Assembly: GCA_947166165.1 (NCBI GenBank)
Contig: CAMVDK010000180.1
Location: forward strand, 1 to 6,438
DNA: 6,438 bases
From: an uncultured Porphyromonadaceae bacterium
Lineage (GTDB): Bacteria > Bacteroidota > Bacteroidia > Bacteroidales > Muribaculaceae
Direction: 5' to 3'
The notes under the pieces are model-generated. The model did no database searches and had not been told where the DNA came from. It saw only the letters and a list, made by a program, of their open reading frames with translations. Position 1 is the first letter of the stretch. Each line of letters opens with the position of its first letter. Made by a program: the position numbers and the translations under genes. Shown here piece after piece: positions 1 to 5,922 of this stretch.

Positions 1-208
1 CTATGGCGAAATTCACGCCGAAGAGCGTCATCCAGGGAAAGGGGGTGTTGATCCATTTCTCCTCACGGATGCGGTAGTAAATGGTTTCCATGATGGCGAT
101 AATCACGCCCAGGCCCAACGTGAGCGGCACGAAGAGCCAGTGATAGATGGCCGTCAGGGCGAATTGCGCCCGCGACCAGTCGACTACTTGCGTTAATTCG
201 GGTGTCAT
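1..208 (-). CDS. cydA: Cytochrome bd ubiquinol oxidase subunit I (CydA), N-terminal part, cut by window edge
   Basis: Only the first 69 codons are present; the gene continues beyond base 1. The translation starts MTPELTQVVDWSRAQFALTA and continues IYHWLFVPLTLGLG, which is the highly conserved first transmembrane segment of CydA (E. coli has LSRLQFALTAMYHFLFVPLT). His23 aligns with E. coli His19, the ligand of heme b595. The later stretch METIYYRI, then a Phe-Pro-Trp and FGVNFAI, matches the start of the second helix region. CydA with CydB forms the membrane quinol oxidase that reduces oxygen to water with high affinity; in Bacteroidales it supports growth at trace oxygen. It lies 18 bases downstream of the DUF4492 gene on the same strand and is probably cotranscribed with it from the promoter at 600-630. 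The start at 208 puts the conserved block at the usual distance from the N-terminus. Identification is by recognised family sequence and is firm despite truncation. Confidence 0.96.
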   Translation of the reverse strand, partial: MTPELTQVVDWSRAQFALTAIYHWLFVPLTLGLGVIIAIMETIYYRIREEKWINTPFPWMTLFGVNFAI

Positions 209-226
209 GACGGGTTCTGTTATCGG

Positions 227-553
227 TTAATGGTTGTTGGTTTCATTCAGTTCTCGGTCGTTGTCTGGATTCTCGGCGGGTTCGGGATTCGCCGGAGCAT
301 CTCGCCTCACGAGTTCGCGCCTCACGTAGTCGGCCTTACCCTCTTCGGTGTCGGCTTTTCCGGCCAGAAAGTCAGGAAAGAAAATCCAGCGGATGATCAC
401 AAAGAACACCACCACCTTGATGGCGATGATGAGCCACAGCGTGCGCCCCACGGTCATCGCCCTGAAGCCGTCTACATAGAACCACCACACGCGGCTCCAC
501 CAATGGCGGCCCCGCAGCGGCTCTTGTGGTGCTATTTGATTGGTGGCATTCAT
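227..553 (-). CDS. DUF4492 family small membrane protein upstream of cydA
   Basis: A 108-residue protein with a single predicted transmembrane helix at about residues 39-58 (LWLIIAIKVVVFFVIIRWIF). The helix is preceded by the signature WWFYVDGFRAMTVGRTLW and followed by FFPDFL; these are the hallmarks of the DUF4492 family, which in Bacteroidetes is typically encoded directly before cydAB. The C-terminal 45 or so residues are charged and rich in E, D, N and P, so likely a flexible soluble tail. The open frame extends upstream to an ATG at 628, but that codon overlaps the -33 element of the promoter at 600-630, so the ATG at 553 is chosen; it leaves 46 bases after the -7 box. The gene ends 18 bases before cydA, indicating an operon. 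Function is not established; association with the bd oxidase (assembly or accessory subunit) is inferred from position and conservation. Confidence 0.9.
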   Translation of the reverse strand: MNATNQIAPQEPLRGRHWWSRVWWFYVDGFRAMTVGRTLWLIIAIKVVVFFVIIRWIFFPDFLAGKADTEEGKADYVRRELVRRDAPANPEPAENPDNDRELNETNNH

Positions 554-599
554 ATTGCAATCTGTAGCAGAATAATGGATGCTAATTTTGTTTAATGGG

Positions 600-630
600 C
601 AAATATAGGCATTATTGTTGAATCTCACAA
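600..630 (-). promoter_or_regulatory. Bacteroidales-type promoter of the DUF4492-cydA operon
   Basis: On the minus strand the -7 element TATATTTG (600-607) matches TAnnTTTG exactly, and a TTG -33 element (628-630) lies exactly 20 bases upstream. This is the arrangement used by the primary sigma factor of Bacteroidetes. The predicted start of transcription falls a few bases below 600, giving a leader of about 40 bases before the ATG at 553. It rules out the longer reading-frame start at 628. Confidence 0.8.
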
Positions 631-673
631 TATAAGTGCGTAAAAAATTCGATCACGCATTGCATAATCGCAT

Positions 674-703
674 AAAAAAACAACCGCCAATGCAAAAAGG
701 CGG
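674..703 (-). terminator. Possible weak intrinsic terminator
   Basis: On the minus strand a GC-only 5-bp stem (CCGCC at 699-703, GGCGG at 684-688) with a 10-base loop is followed by TTG and then seven T (674-680). The form fits an intrinsic terminator, but the stem is short and no convincing gene precedes it. It would insulate the cyd promoter from read-through arriving from the structured region upstream. Confidence 0.35.
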
Positions 704-802
704 GCGAAAACGGCAGCCGATGTGGCGCTCAAGCAATAATTTTCCCCGCCCAAAGCCGCTCCAAGAAAAACTTCACCGGCCAAAATGCACAACAAAAATG
801 AA

Positions 803-880
803 GAAAATCTGAAGTAGTACTTCAAAAATTCGTCGAAAATCTGAAGTAGTACTCCAAAAATTCGTCGAAAATTTGAAGTG
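803..880. repeat. 32-bp tandem repeat, about 2.4 copies
   Basis: Copies start at 803, 835 and 867. The first two units differ at a single base (T822 versus C854) and the third is partial and slightly diverged (GAAAATTTGAAGTG). Each full unit contains the near-palindrome GAAGTAGTACTTC followed by AAAAATTCGTC. The role is unknown. Confidence 0.85.
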
Positions 881-1039
881 GGTGCTGTTGCTGCAACTGC
901 TGGAAGGTGTGTCAAAATTGTGTAACGAATGCAGAATTGCCCAGAGGGTAGCATTTTAATAACCGAGTTGCTGCGCAGCGGTAGCCCTATTTGACGCGGT
1001 CACCGGGGGTGTGTCAAAAACGGTATGCACGCTTCGCGT

Positions 1040-1124
1040 GGAAATCTCTCAAATCTTTTTCAAATCTAACAAGGGTAAAATTTAAATTATATTGAAAGAT
1101 TTGGCATGGATTTGAAAGATTTCC
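1040..1124. repeat. 85-bp imperfect inverted repeat
   Basis: Left arm 1040-1066 and right arm 1098-1124 are each 27 bases and match at 22 of 27 positions when one is reverse-complemented; 31 AT-rich bases lie between. The arms are built from copies of TTGAAAGATTT and its complement (1092-1102 and 1112-1122 are exact direct copies). A short hairpin (CACGC-TTC-GCGTG, 1028-1040) abuts the left end and another (CCGCC-GTAA-GGCGG, 1124-1137) abuts the right end. Confidence 0.75.
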
Positions 1125-1176
1125 CGCCGTAAGGCGGCCAAATTTCCATAACACCATATTATAACATACCCTCACT

Positions 1177-1234
1177 ACCGTCGGCGGGTTTGACGCAATC
1201 GGCCACGCTTCGCATGTCATGCAGCCGACGTGGT
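1177..1234. repeat. Imperfect inverted repeat CGTCGGC/GCCGACG
   Basis: CGTCGGC at 1179-1185 pairs with GCCGACG at 1224-1230, and the pairing extends by ACC/GGT across a small bulge (1177-1179 region with 1232-1234). The 38-base interior contains further small complementary stretches. It is followed immediately by a third small hairpin, CCTTC-GAA-GAAGG at 1237-1249. Confidence 0.6.
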
Positions 1235-1262
1235 GTCCTTCGAAGAAGGATAATTTCTTTAG

Positions 1263-1309
1263 CCCCACATTAAGTCGCTGTGCTTTGTAGCACAGCGACG
1301 TATGTGGGG
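1263..1309. repeat. Strong 47-bp palindrome (two-part stem)
   Basis: An outer 8-bp stem CCCCACAT/ATGTGGGG (1263-1270 with 1302-1309) encloses an inner perfect 11-bp stem GTCGCTGTGCT/AGCACAGCGAC (1274-1284 with 1289-1299) with loop TTGT; only TAA and GT are unpaired between the two stems. There is no T-run on either side in either direction, so it is not an ordinary intrinsic terminator. Confidence 0.85.
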
Positions 1310-1329
1310 TGAGCGCGACCATTCGCTAA

Positions 1330-1349
1330 CCTACGTCGATAGACGTAGG
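1330..1349. repeat. Perfect 8-bp inverted repeat with GATA loop
   Basis: CCTACGTC at 1330-1337 and GACGTAGG at 1342-1349 flank GATA. It sits 20 bases after the larger palindrome at 1263-1309 and belongs to the same cluster of hairpins. Confidence 0.75.
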
Positions 1350-1400
1350 ACAAACACGGCATTCGAAGCACCATATTACCCTCATTTCTGTCGCCGATAC

Positions 1401-1440
1401 AAAAAAACGGGGCAGCCGATTCATCGCGAACAGGCTGCCC
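1401..1440 (-). terminator. Intrinsic terminator of the large surface-protein gene
   Basis: Read on the minus strand, GGGCAGCC (1433-1440) and GGCTGCCC (1410-1417) form a perfect 8-bp GC-rich stem around a 15-base loop, followed by C, G and seven T (1401-1407). It begins 28 bases after the stop codon at 1469-1471. On the plus strand no T-run follows the hairpin, so it acts in one direction. Confidence 0.88.
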
Positions 1441-1468
1441 TCACACAAAAAAGCTTTAGTAATATTGC

Positions 1469-4400
1469 TTATTTTATAATGACGATTTTTCCGTCTACGA
1501 TATACGTTCCGGCTTGAAGGATCGAGGTGTCGCTGCCATTGCTCAGTTTGCGGCCATCGATGGTGTAGATGCCCGGCCGTGCCTGGCGAGTGACGCGCAG
1601 GTCGTGCACAGCGGTATAGATGTCGTCGTCGTTGATGGTGAGTTCCTTGTCGGTCTTGTTCTCGGCATAGAACCGGAATCCCAGCATCGCTTGATCGGCG
1701 TCTTCGACCTTCGTCAGGCTGAGGCCGAAGTCAAAGAGGTAGTTGTCGGCGTTGGCCGGCACAGCGCTGTTGACCACGCCGTCGAGGCAGACGTTGGAGC
1801 CGTGCAGCACCACCTTGTTCTCGTTGGTGTCGCCTGCGCGGCGCATGCCTTGGGGTGCATTGGGCGGAGTGACGTCCATGGCGTCGACATGGCCTCCGTC
1901 GTACATCTGGTAGTAACTCACGCCGGGGATGAAGTACACCGGGCCGTTGAGCGTGTTGCCGTCGAGGCTGGTGTAGGTGCTTCCGGCAGGCACATCAGCA
2001 TCGCGGTAGGGCATGATGATGTAGTACTGTCCGGCTTCGATGGCATACTCACCGCCCTCGTCTTCCACCGGGAGGTAGTAGAGGTAGGTGGAGTTCTGGC
2101 TGCTGGTGTTGATGCCTGCGGGGCGGCCGAGTTGCACCTGGTTGCCGAAGGCGTTGCGCAGCTGCTGCCACGTCAGGCTCACCGGCAGTACAATCACGTT
2201 CCACTCTCGCAGGTCGAACGAGCGGTGCAGGGCCAGGTTGCCCATGATGATGTCGCGGCCCTTCTGCAGCGAGGTGGCCTCCTCGTCGAGGGTGTACTCC
2301 TCGGCGCACGAGTCGTCGTCCTGGCAGTCGGGGGTGCCGTCCTGGTCGTAGTCGCTGCGCACGAAGATGCCGTAGTATTTCGAATCGAAGTCGAGCAGGT
2401 TGGCAATGTTGGCGATGGTGATGGTGATGGCGTCGTAATCCTTGGTGGGATTCATGAAGATGTAACTCTTGTCGCCATATCCGATGGCGTTCACACCCAG
2501 CACGCTCCAATCGCTCTGGCGCTCCTGCTCCACACCGTTGAGGAACGTCTTCACCGTCACCCAGCTGCCAGCGTTCACACCGGCAAGGTAGGTGCGGCTG
2601 TCCATGATGATGCCCACTTGGTGTCCGGGGGTGTAGACGTGGCCAAGGTCAACGGCCAGCACCAGGCCGTCGCCCAGCGACACCGTGTTGCTGATGCTCA
2701 CGCCGGTGTTGATGTCGTCGTCGACCAGGAAGGTCAGATTGTCGACCACATTGGCCGCATTCACGCCGCCGGCAAACTGCACGTGGTCGCCGTCGATGCG
2801 GGCGTTGGTCAGGTCCGAGACCACGGTGGCCGAGCAGCCGATGGGGTCGAAGCACTCGGTGGGCTCGTCCTCGTCGGCAATGGCCTCGTCGAAGGCATAG
2901 TAAATCTTGAAGCGGTCGATTGACAGGTCGAGCACGCCGCTCTTCCACAGCACAAACTCATCGAACGACACACCGGCGGGGATGTCGACGGCAAAGCGCA
3001 ACTTCTGCGTGCGGTTGGAGCCGATGAGCTTCACTTTCACGGCATTGCTCTCCTTGATGACTTTGCTCTCGGTCTGGACTCCGTTCTGATAGGTGCGGAT
3101 GTTGAACAGGTCGATCACGTCGGCTCCCAGGCCCGTGGACTGCGCCTCCACCACAAATCCGATGCGGTGCGCCTGGCTGCCGTCGCTGATCAGACCATCG
3201 GTCTTCCTCACGCCCACGATGGGCAGGTTCTCCACCACCGTTGCGTTGAGCGCGCTTTGGAAGATGGCGTAGTCGTCGAGAGTGGGATTGAGCACGTTCT
3301 CGGGATCGGCCAAGTTGCCGTTGATGTTGATGAGCGCACCACCGTCGTTCACCGTTTCGCTGAGGACAAATGCCGGGTTGCTGGCATCGGCGTTGACGAT
3401 GGGATTGTCGCACGTTGCGGTGCTGGCAAAGAGTCCGCGCGTGATGGTCACATAGTCGGCGCAGCCGTCGGCGGCGGTGGCTTTCACCACATACTCGCCC
3501 TCTGCGGTCATGCCGGTGAGCAGGCCGTTGGCGTCGACGCTGGCGTTGGCTCCGCTGGGCTGCTGCTCGATGCTCCACGTCACGGCGATGGGGTCGCCAT
3601 TAGCATCGGTGCCCTCCACGGTCAGCTGGCGGCTGGTCTCGCTGTCGCAGATGCTCGTGTTGGCGGTGGGCATCAGGTTGCACTGGTGGTTGCTGTCGGC
3701 GGGGTCGCTCACGATGGCGTAGAAGCCCTTCATGCCACCCAGGTCGACCGACAGCACGGTGTAGAACGTGATCTGGATGTGCGAGAAGTCTTCCTTGGCG
3801 GTGATGGTGGGGAACTGCTCGCCACCGCTCACCAGGCTCAGCGAGAGCACATTGGCGTTGATGGTCTCTTCCTGAACCTCGGTCTGCACATACTCGTAGT
3901 CATAACTTTTAAAGTCTGCACTGTGGCTGGCTTGCTTCCACTCGCCCTTGAAGAGGCGAACCTTTGCCCATGTGCCCACGGGCAATTTGAGCAGCGAGCC
4001 GGTGCCCACTTTGAAGCCTACCGTCGACCCAGCCTTGAAGGGCATGCTCTGGTCGGAATCCTGCGGGTTGATGGCGGCGCCCACACGGCAGTCCAGGTTG
4101 GCGCCGATCGAAATCACGCCCCAGGCCACACCATCGGTGAGGTCATCGTTGATGAGGTCGCTGCCAGCCCAGTGGCCCAACTCATAGTTCAAGGGAATCG
4201 TGTTGAACTCGTTGCGCGTCGAACTCCAAATCTGCTTCTTGCCCTGGTCGAGGGTGAAAGCCGTGCGGCCGTGTGCAGTGGCATAGTTCTGCATCGAGGT
4301 CTGGGTAATAGTGTAATTCTTATAGTCGCCCACAAAGGCGTACTTGACACGGGTGTTGGTGACCACCGAGGCGTCGGCGAGGCCGGTGGGCATGAGCGAA

Positions 4401-5329
4401 ATCTCGTCGAATTCACAAGGAGCCGTGGCCGAAACGTCGAGCGTCACCTCGTCGGAGCCCGGAATCTTGATGAGCGACAGTCCCACGCCGCCCGCGTTCT
4501 GTCCGGTGCTCACGGCCTTGGTGGCCATCAGTTTGCCTTCGAGATAGAAGTTGATGGCCCAGGCATTTGCCACAGCCAGATTGAGCACACTGGCACCCGT
4601 GCTGGCCACGAGCGAGAAGCCGGCGGTGGTGCCTGCGGCATAGTGGTTCTTGGTGTCGCGGATGCTGGTGATGGGTTTGGCGCCCACACCCACCGAGGCC
4701 ACCGAGGGGAACACCGCCACATTGCTGATGTCCTCGTCGGTCATGTTGTCGAGGTCGCGGACCCAGTTGCCCACTTCCACCACGCTCACCAGTTTGTTCA
4801 CCATGCAGTGGCGTCCGGTGAGTGCGCGGCGGTGGCTCAAGAAGTTAGCCCCGTTGGGGTCGGTCTGCTGCCACACGGTCTTGTCGGTGGCGGGCACTGG
4901 CGGCAGTTGCCAGTTGCCGTTCATCCTGTTGGTGCCGTCGCGCCAGCCGCTAATCGTGTAGGTGGCATCCACCATCAGGCTCAGGTCGTCGGTTTGGTTC
5001 CACGCGGCTTCCCACGAGGGCACGTTGGCGCCGTTGGGATTCATGCGCACGAAAATGATGTCGTAGCCTGTCGAGCCATCGACATCAAACTCGAAAACGC
5101 CATCGTTCACTGCACTGCTTCCCGTCCAGGTGCTGGAGCCGGGAATGGTGGTGGTGTTGCCGTTCTCGTCGGCCACAACCACGTCTTCGGTCCAAGTGTA
5201 GGCATACCACACTTCGTCGCCTGTGTTGCACGGGCCTGGGTCAAGGTAGACCACGGCGCGAGCCAGCAGGGCCGAACTCAAGGCAACAACTACTGCCATG
5301 AGCCGGGCTAATGCGAACATCTTTTTCAT
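1469..5329 (-). CDS. Large exported repeat protein with Ig-like domain and Bacteroidetes-type C-terminal tail
   Basis: A 1286-residue protein. Residues 1-25 form a Sec signal peptide: MKKM, a hydrophobic core, and an Ala-Arg-Ala site predicting cleavage after Ala25. I see four diverged beta-rich repeats of the same plan, each with a GF-V-type strand, an F/Y-x-NG turn, an FD-I/V strand and a final K-x-YYAFV-like strand; the anchors are residues 236-333, 437-540, 723-813 and 902-990. Between the second and third is an Ig-like (Big_2-type) domain, about 552-632, with the typical ASVDANGLLTG and a Cys-containing end. After the fourth, residues 993-1008 (DYDQDGTPDCQDDDSC) resemble a calcium-binding thrombospondin type 3 repeat. 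Residues 1011-1245 form another module including a REWNVIVLPVSLTW block seen in Prevotella-type surface proteins. The last 34 residues (GIYTIDGRKL to DGKIVIIK) resemble short Bacteroidetes C-terminal sorting tails. No catalytic motif is recognised; a surface adhesin or binding protein is an inference. The ATG at 5329 directly precedes the signal peptide (Met4 at 5320 is possible). It appears monocistronic and is closed by the terminator at 1401-1440. Confidence 0.95.
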   Translation of the reverse strand: MKKMFALARLMAVVVALSSALLARAVVYLDPGPCNTGDEVWYAYTWTEDVVVADENGNTTTIPGSSTWTGSSAVNDGVFEFDVDGSTGYDIIFVRMNPNGANVPSWEAAWNQTDDLSLMVDATYTISGWRDGTNRMNGNWQLPPVPATDKTVWQQTDPNGANFLSHRRALTGRHCMVNKLVSVVEVGNWVRDLDNMTDEDISNVAVFPSVASVGVGAKPITSIRDTKNHYAAGTTAGFSLVASTGASVLNLAVANAWAINFYLEGKLMATKAVSTGQNAGGVGLSLIKIPGSDEVTLDVSATAPCEFDEISLMPTGLADASVVTNTRVKYAFVGDYKNYTITQTSMQNYATAHGRTAFTLDQGKKQIWSSTRNEFNTIPLNYELGHWAGSDLINDDLTDGVAWGVISIGANLDCRVGAAINPQDSDQSMPFKAGSTVGFKVGTGSLLKLPVGTWAKVRLFKGEWKQASHSADFKSYDYEYVQTEVQEETINANVLSLSLVSGGEQFPTITAKEDFSHIQITFYTVLSVDLGGMKGFYAIVSDPADSNHQCNLMPTANTSICDSETSRQLTVEGTDANGDPIAVTWSIEQQPSGANASVDANGLLTGMTAEGEYVVKATAADGCADYVTITRGLFASTATCDNPIVNADASNPAFVLSETVNDGGALININGNLADPENVLNPTLDDYAIFQSALNATVVENLPIVGVRKTDGLISDGSQAHRIGFVVEAQSTGLGADVIDLFNIRTYQNGVQTESKVIKESNAVKVKLIGSNRTQKLRFAVDIPAGVSFDEFVLWKSGVLDLSIDRFKIYYAFDEAIADEDEPTECFDPIGCSATVVSDLTNARIDGDHVQFAGGVNAANVVDNLTFLVDDDINTGVSISNTVSLGDGLVLAVDLGHVYTPGHQVGIIMDSRTYLAGVNAGSWVTVKTFLNGVEQERQSDWSVLGVNAIGYGDKSYIFMNPTKDYDAITITIANIANLLDFDSKYYGIFVRSDYDQDGTPDCQDDDSCAEEYTLDEEATSLQKGRDIIMGNLALHRSFDLREWNVIVLPVSLTWQQLRNAFGNQVQLGRPAGINTSSQNSTYLYYLPVEDEGGEYAIEAGQYYIIMPYRDADVPAGSTYTSLDGNTLNGPVYFIPGVSYYQMYDGGHVDAMDVTPPNAPQGMRRAGDTNENKVVLHGSNVCLDGVVNSAVPANADNYLFDFGLSLTKVEDADQAMLGFRFYAENKTDKELTINDDDIYTAVHDLRVTRQARPGIYTIDGRKLSNGSDTSILQAGTYIVDGKIVIIK

Positions 5330-5370
5330 AACTCACAATAGCGTTGCAGTCGGCTCGGGGCAACATTTTT

Positions 5371-5378
5371 CGAAAATA
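5371..5378 (-). promoter_or_regulatory. Weak candidate -7 element for the large gene
   Basis: TATTTTCG on the minus strand matches TAnnTTTG at five of six fixed positions and lies 41 bases upstream of the ATG at 5329, a normal distance. There is no TTG at 19-21 bases upstream, so the assignment is tentative; the gene may use this site with help from an activator, or a promoter further upstream such as 5892-5922. Confidence 0.3.
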
Positions 5379-5392
5379 AATTGCTATTAATA

Positions 5393-5482
5393 CATGAAAA
5401 GCGTGAGCCAACTTTTGTCTATTCCGCTGGTCGGCTCTCGACTGCCGGATGCAAAGAATAGACAAGTCGCCCACGCTTCATG
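5393..5482. repeat. 90-bp imperfect palindrome upstream of the large gene
   Basis: The left arm (5393-5424) begins CATGAAAAGCGTGAGCC and ends TTGTCTATTC. The right arm (5456-5482), reverse-complemented, begins CATGAAGCGTGGGC and ends TTGTCTATTC. The arms differ by two short insertions (AA and about three bases) and a few substitutions. The 31-base centre contains a smaller GTCG/CGAC pair. There is no T-run after it on the minus strand, so it is not a standard terminator. It starts 63 bases before the large gene's ATG. Confidence 0.8.
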
Positions 5483-5603
5483 ACCAATACTTAACACGCA
5501 CACCTTCGTGAATGCCAATGCGGCATCCCCGTCTTGAAAACAAGAACAGGCTGCTCTGCTAAGCTTCAATTCATAAAGAAGAACGGCTTATCGCTATCCC
5601 TCA

Positions 5604-5851
5604 TGCATCATGTGAGTTGTCGAGATTCACCAGCAAGGAATTGCAATACGCTTTTCTAAAAAATAGTGCCGCAGAAAAACCACGGCAGCGCAAAATTACT
5701 ACAATTCTATTACCAACTGTAGCTAGCGCAGAATAATTTTGATATTTTTCGTATCTTTTAGGGGACATCAACACTTTTTTTCGGTGGACGTAAAGAAAGC
5801 GCATGACACCGTCTTGCATCAATCTGAGTCGTCGAGATTCACCAGCAAGGA
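5604..5851. repeat. Pair of direct repeats, 36-37 bp, 212 bp apart
   Basis: Copy 1 at 5604-5639 and copy 2 at 5815-5851 both begin TGCATCA and share an identical 21-base core ending CACCAGCAAGGA (5619-5639 and 5831-5851). The flanking GAGT(T/C) is also shared, with one difference. On the minus strand both copies read SLLVNLD in the same frame, close to a stop codon. Each copy lies just downstream, on the minus strand, of a TAnTTTTG box (5691-5698 and 5892-5899) followed by a small hairpin. Confidence 0.85.
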
Positions 5852-5891
5852 GCAGCCATGCGCTATAGATATACTATGCGAAAAATTATCG

Positions 5892-5922
5892 CAAAAGTAA
5901 GAATTGCGCAATGAATATGCAA
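5892..5922 (-). promoter_or_regulatory. Consensus Bacteroidales promoter on the minus strand
   Basis: The -7 element TACTTTTG (5892-5899) and a TTG -33 element (5920-5922) are separated by exactly 20 bases. Transcription would start near 5885 and run leftward through the duplicated element. It may drive a possible 72-codon frame (ATG 5819 to stop 5601), an untranslated RNA, or a long leader for the large gene at 5329; the sequence does not decide which. Confidence 0.6.

Larger units (their letters stand above)
631..1400. other. Intergenic region without a supported gene, rich in repeats and hairpins
   Basis: About 770 bases between the cyd promoter and the terminator of the large gene. Open frames exist on the minus strand (625-954 and 1014-1322), but neither has recognisable domains. 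The first runs across the cyd promoter and the tandem repeat; the second reads straight through several perfect inverted repeats. I regard both as chance frames. The region contains a 32-bp tandem repeat (803-880), a 12-base direct repeat bracketing about 90 bases (906-917 and 1008-1019), and at least seven inverted repeats between 1028 and 1349. No TTG-N20-TAnnTTTG promoter was found in it; a TAGATTTG box on the minus strand (1061-1068) has no partner -33 element. Confidence 0.7.

Noticed and set aside
637..659. TGCGT/ACGCA inverted repeat just upstream of the cyd -33 element, considered as an operator
   Set aside because: Only five paired bases with a 13-base gap, and no match to an FNR- or CRP-type consensus; too weak to report as a site.
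803..880. Tandem repeat considered as a CRISPR array
   Set aside because: The units are directly adjacent with no variable spacers, there are fewer than three copies, and no cas gene is visible.
625..954. 109-codon minus-strand frame
   Set aside because: It overlaps the cyd promoter and reads through the 32-bp tandem repeat; no recognisable domain and no promoter.
1014..1322. 102-codon minus-strand frame
   Set aside because: It spans most of the inverted-repeat cluster, including the 47-bp palindrome. Its apparent protein sequence is explained by those repeats, and no promoter precedes it.
3167..5311. 714-codon open frame on the plus strand, and a 469-codon frame at 1514-2923, both antisense to the large gene
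   Set aside because: Their translations are dominated by V, H, A, G and D without any domain, which is typical of the antisense of a GC-biased gene. The opposite strand has a signal peptide, recognised domains and a terminator.
5393..5482. Palindrome considered as an invertible promoter segment flanked by inverted repeats
   Set aside because: The centre is only 31 bases, contains no TAnnTTTG box and is too short for a typical invertible segment; no recombinase gene is present in the window.
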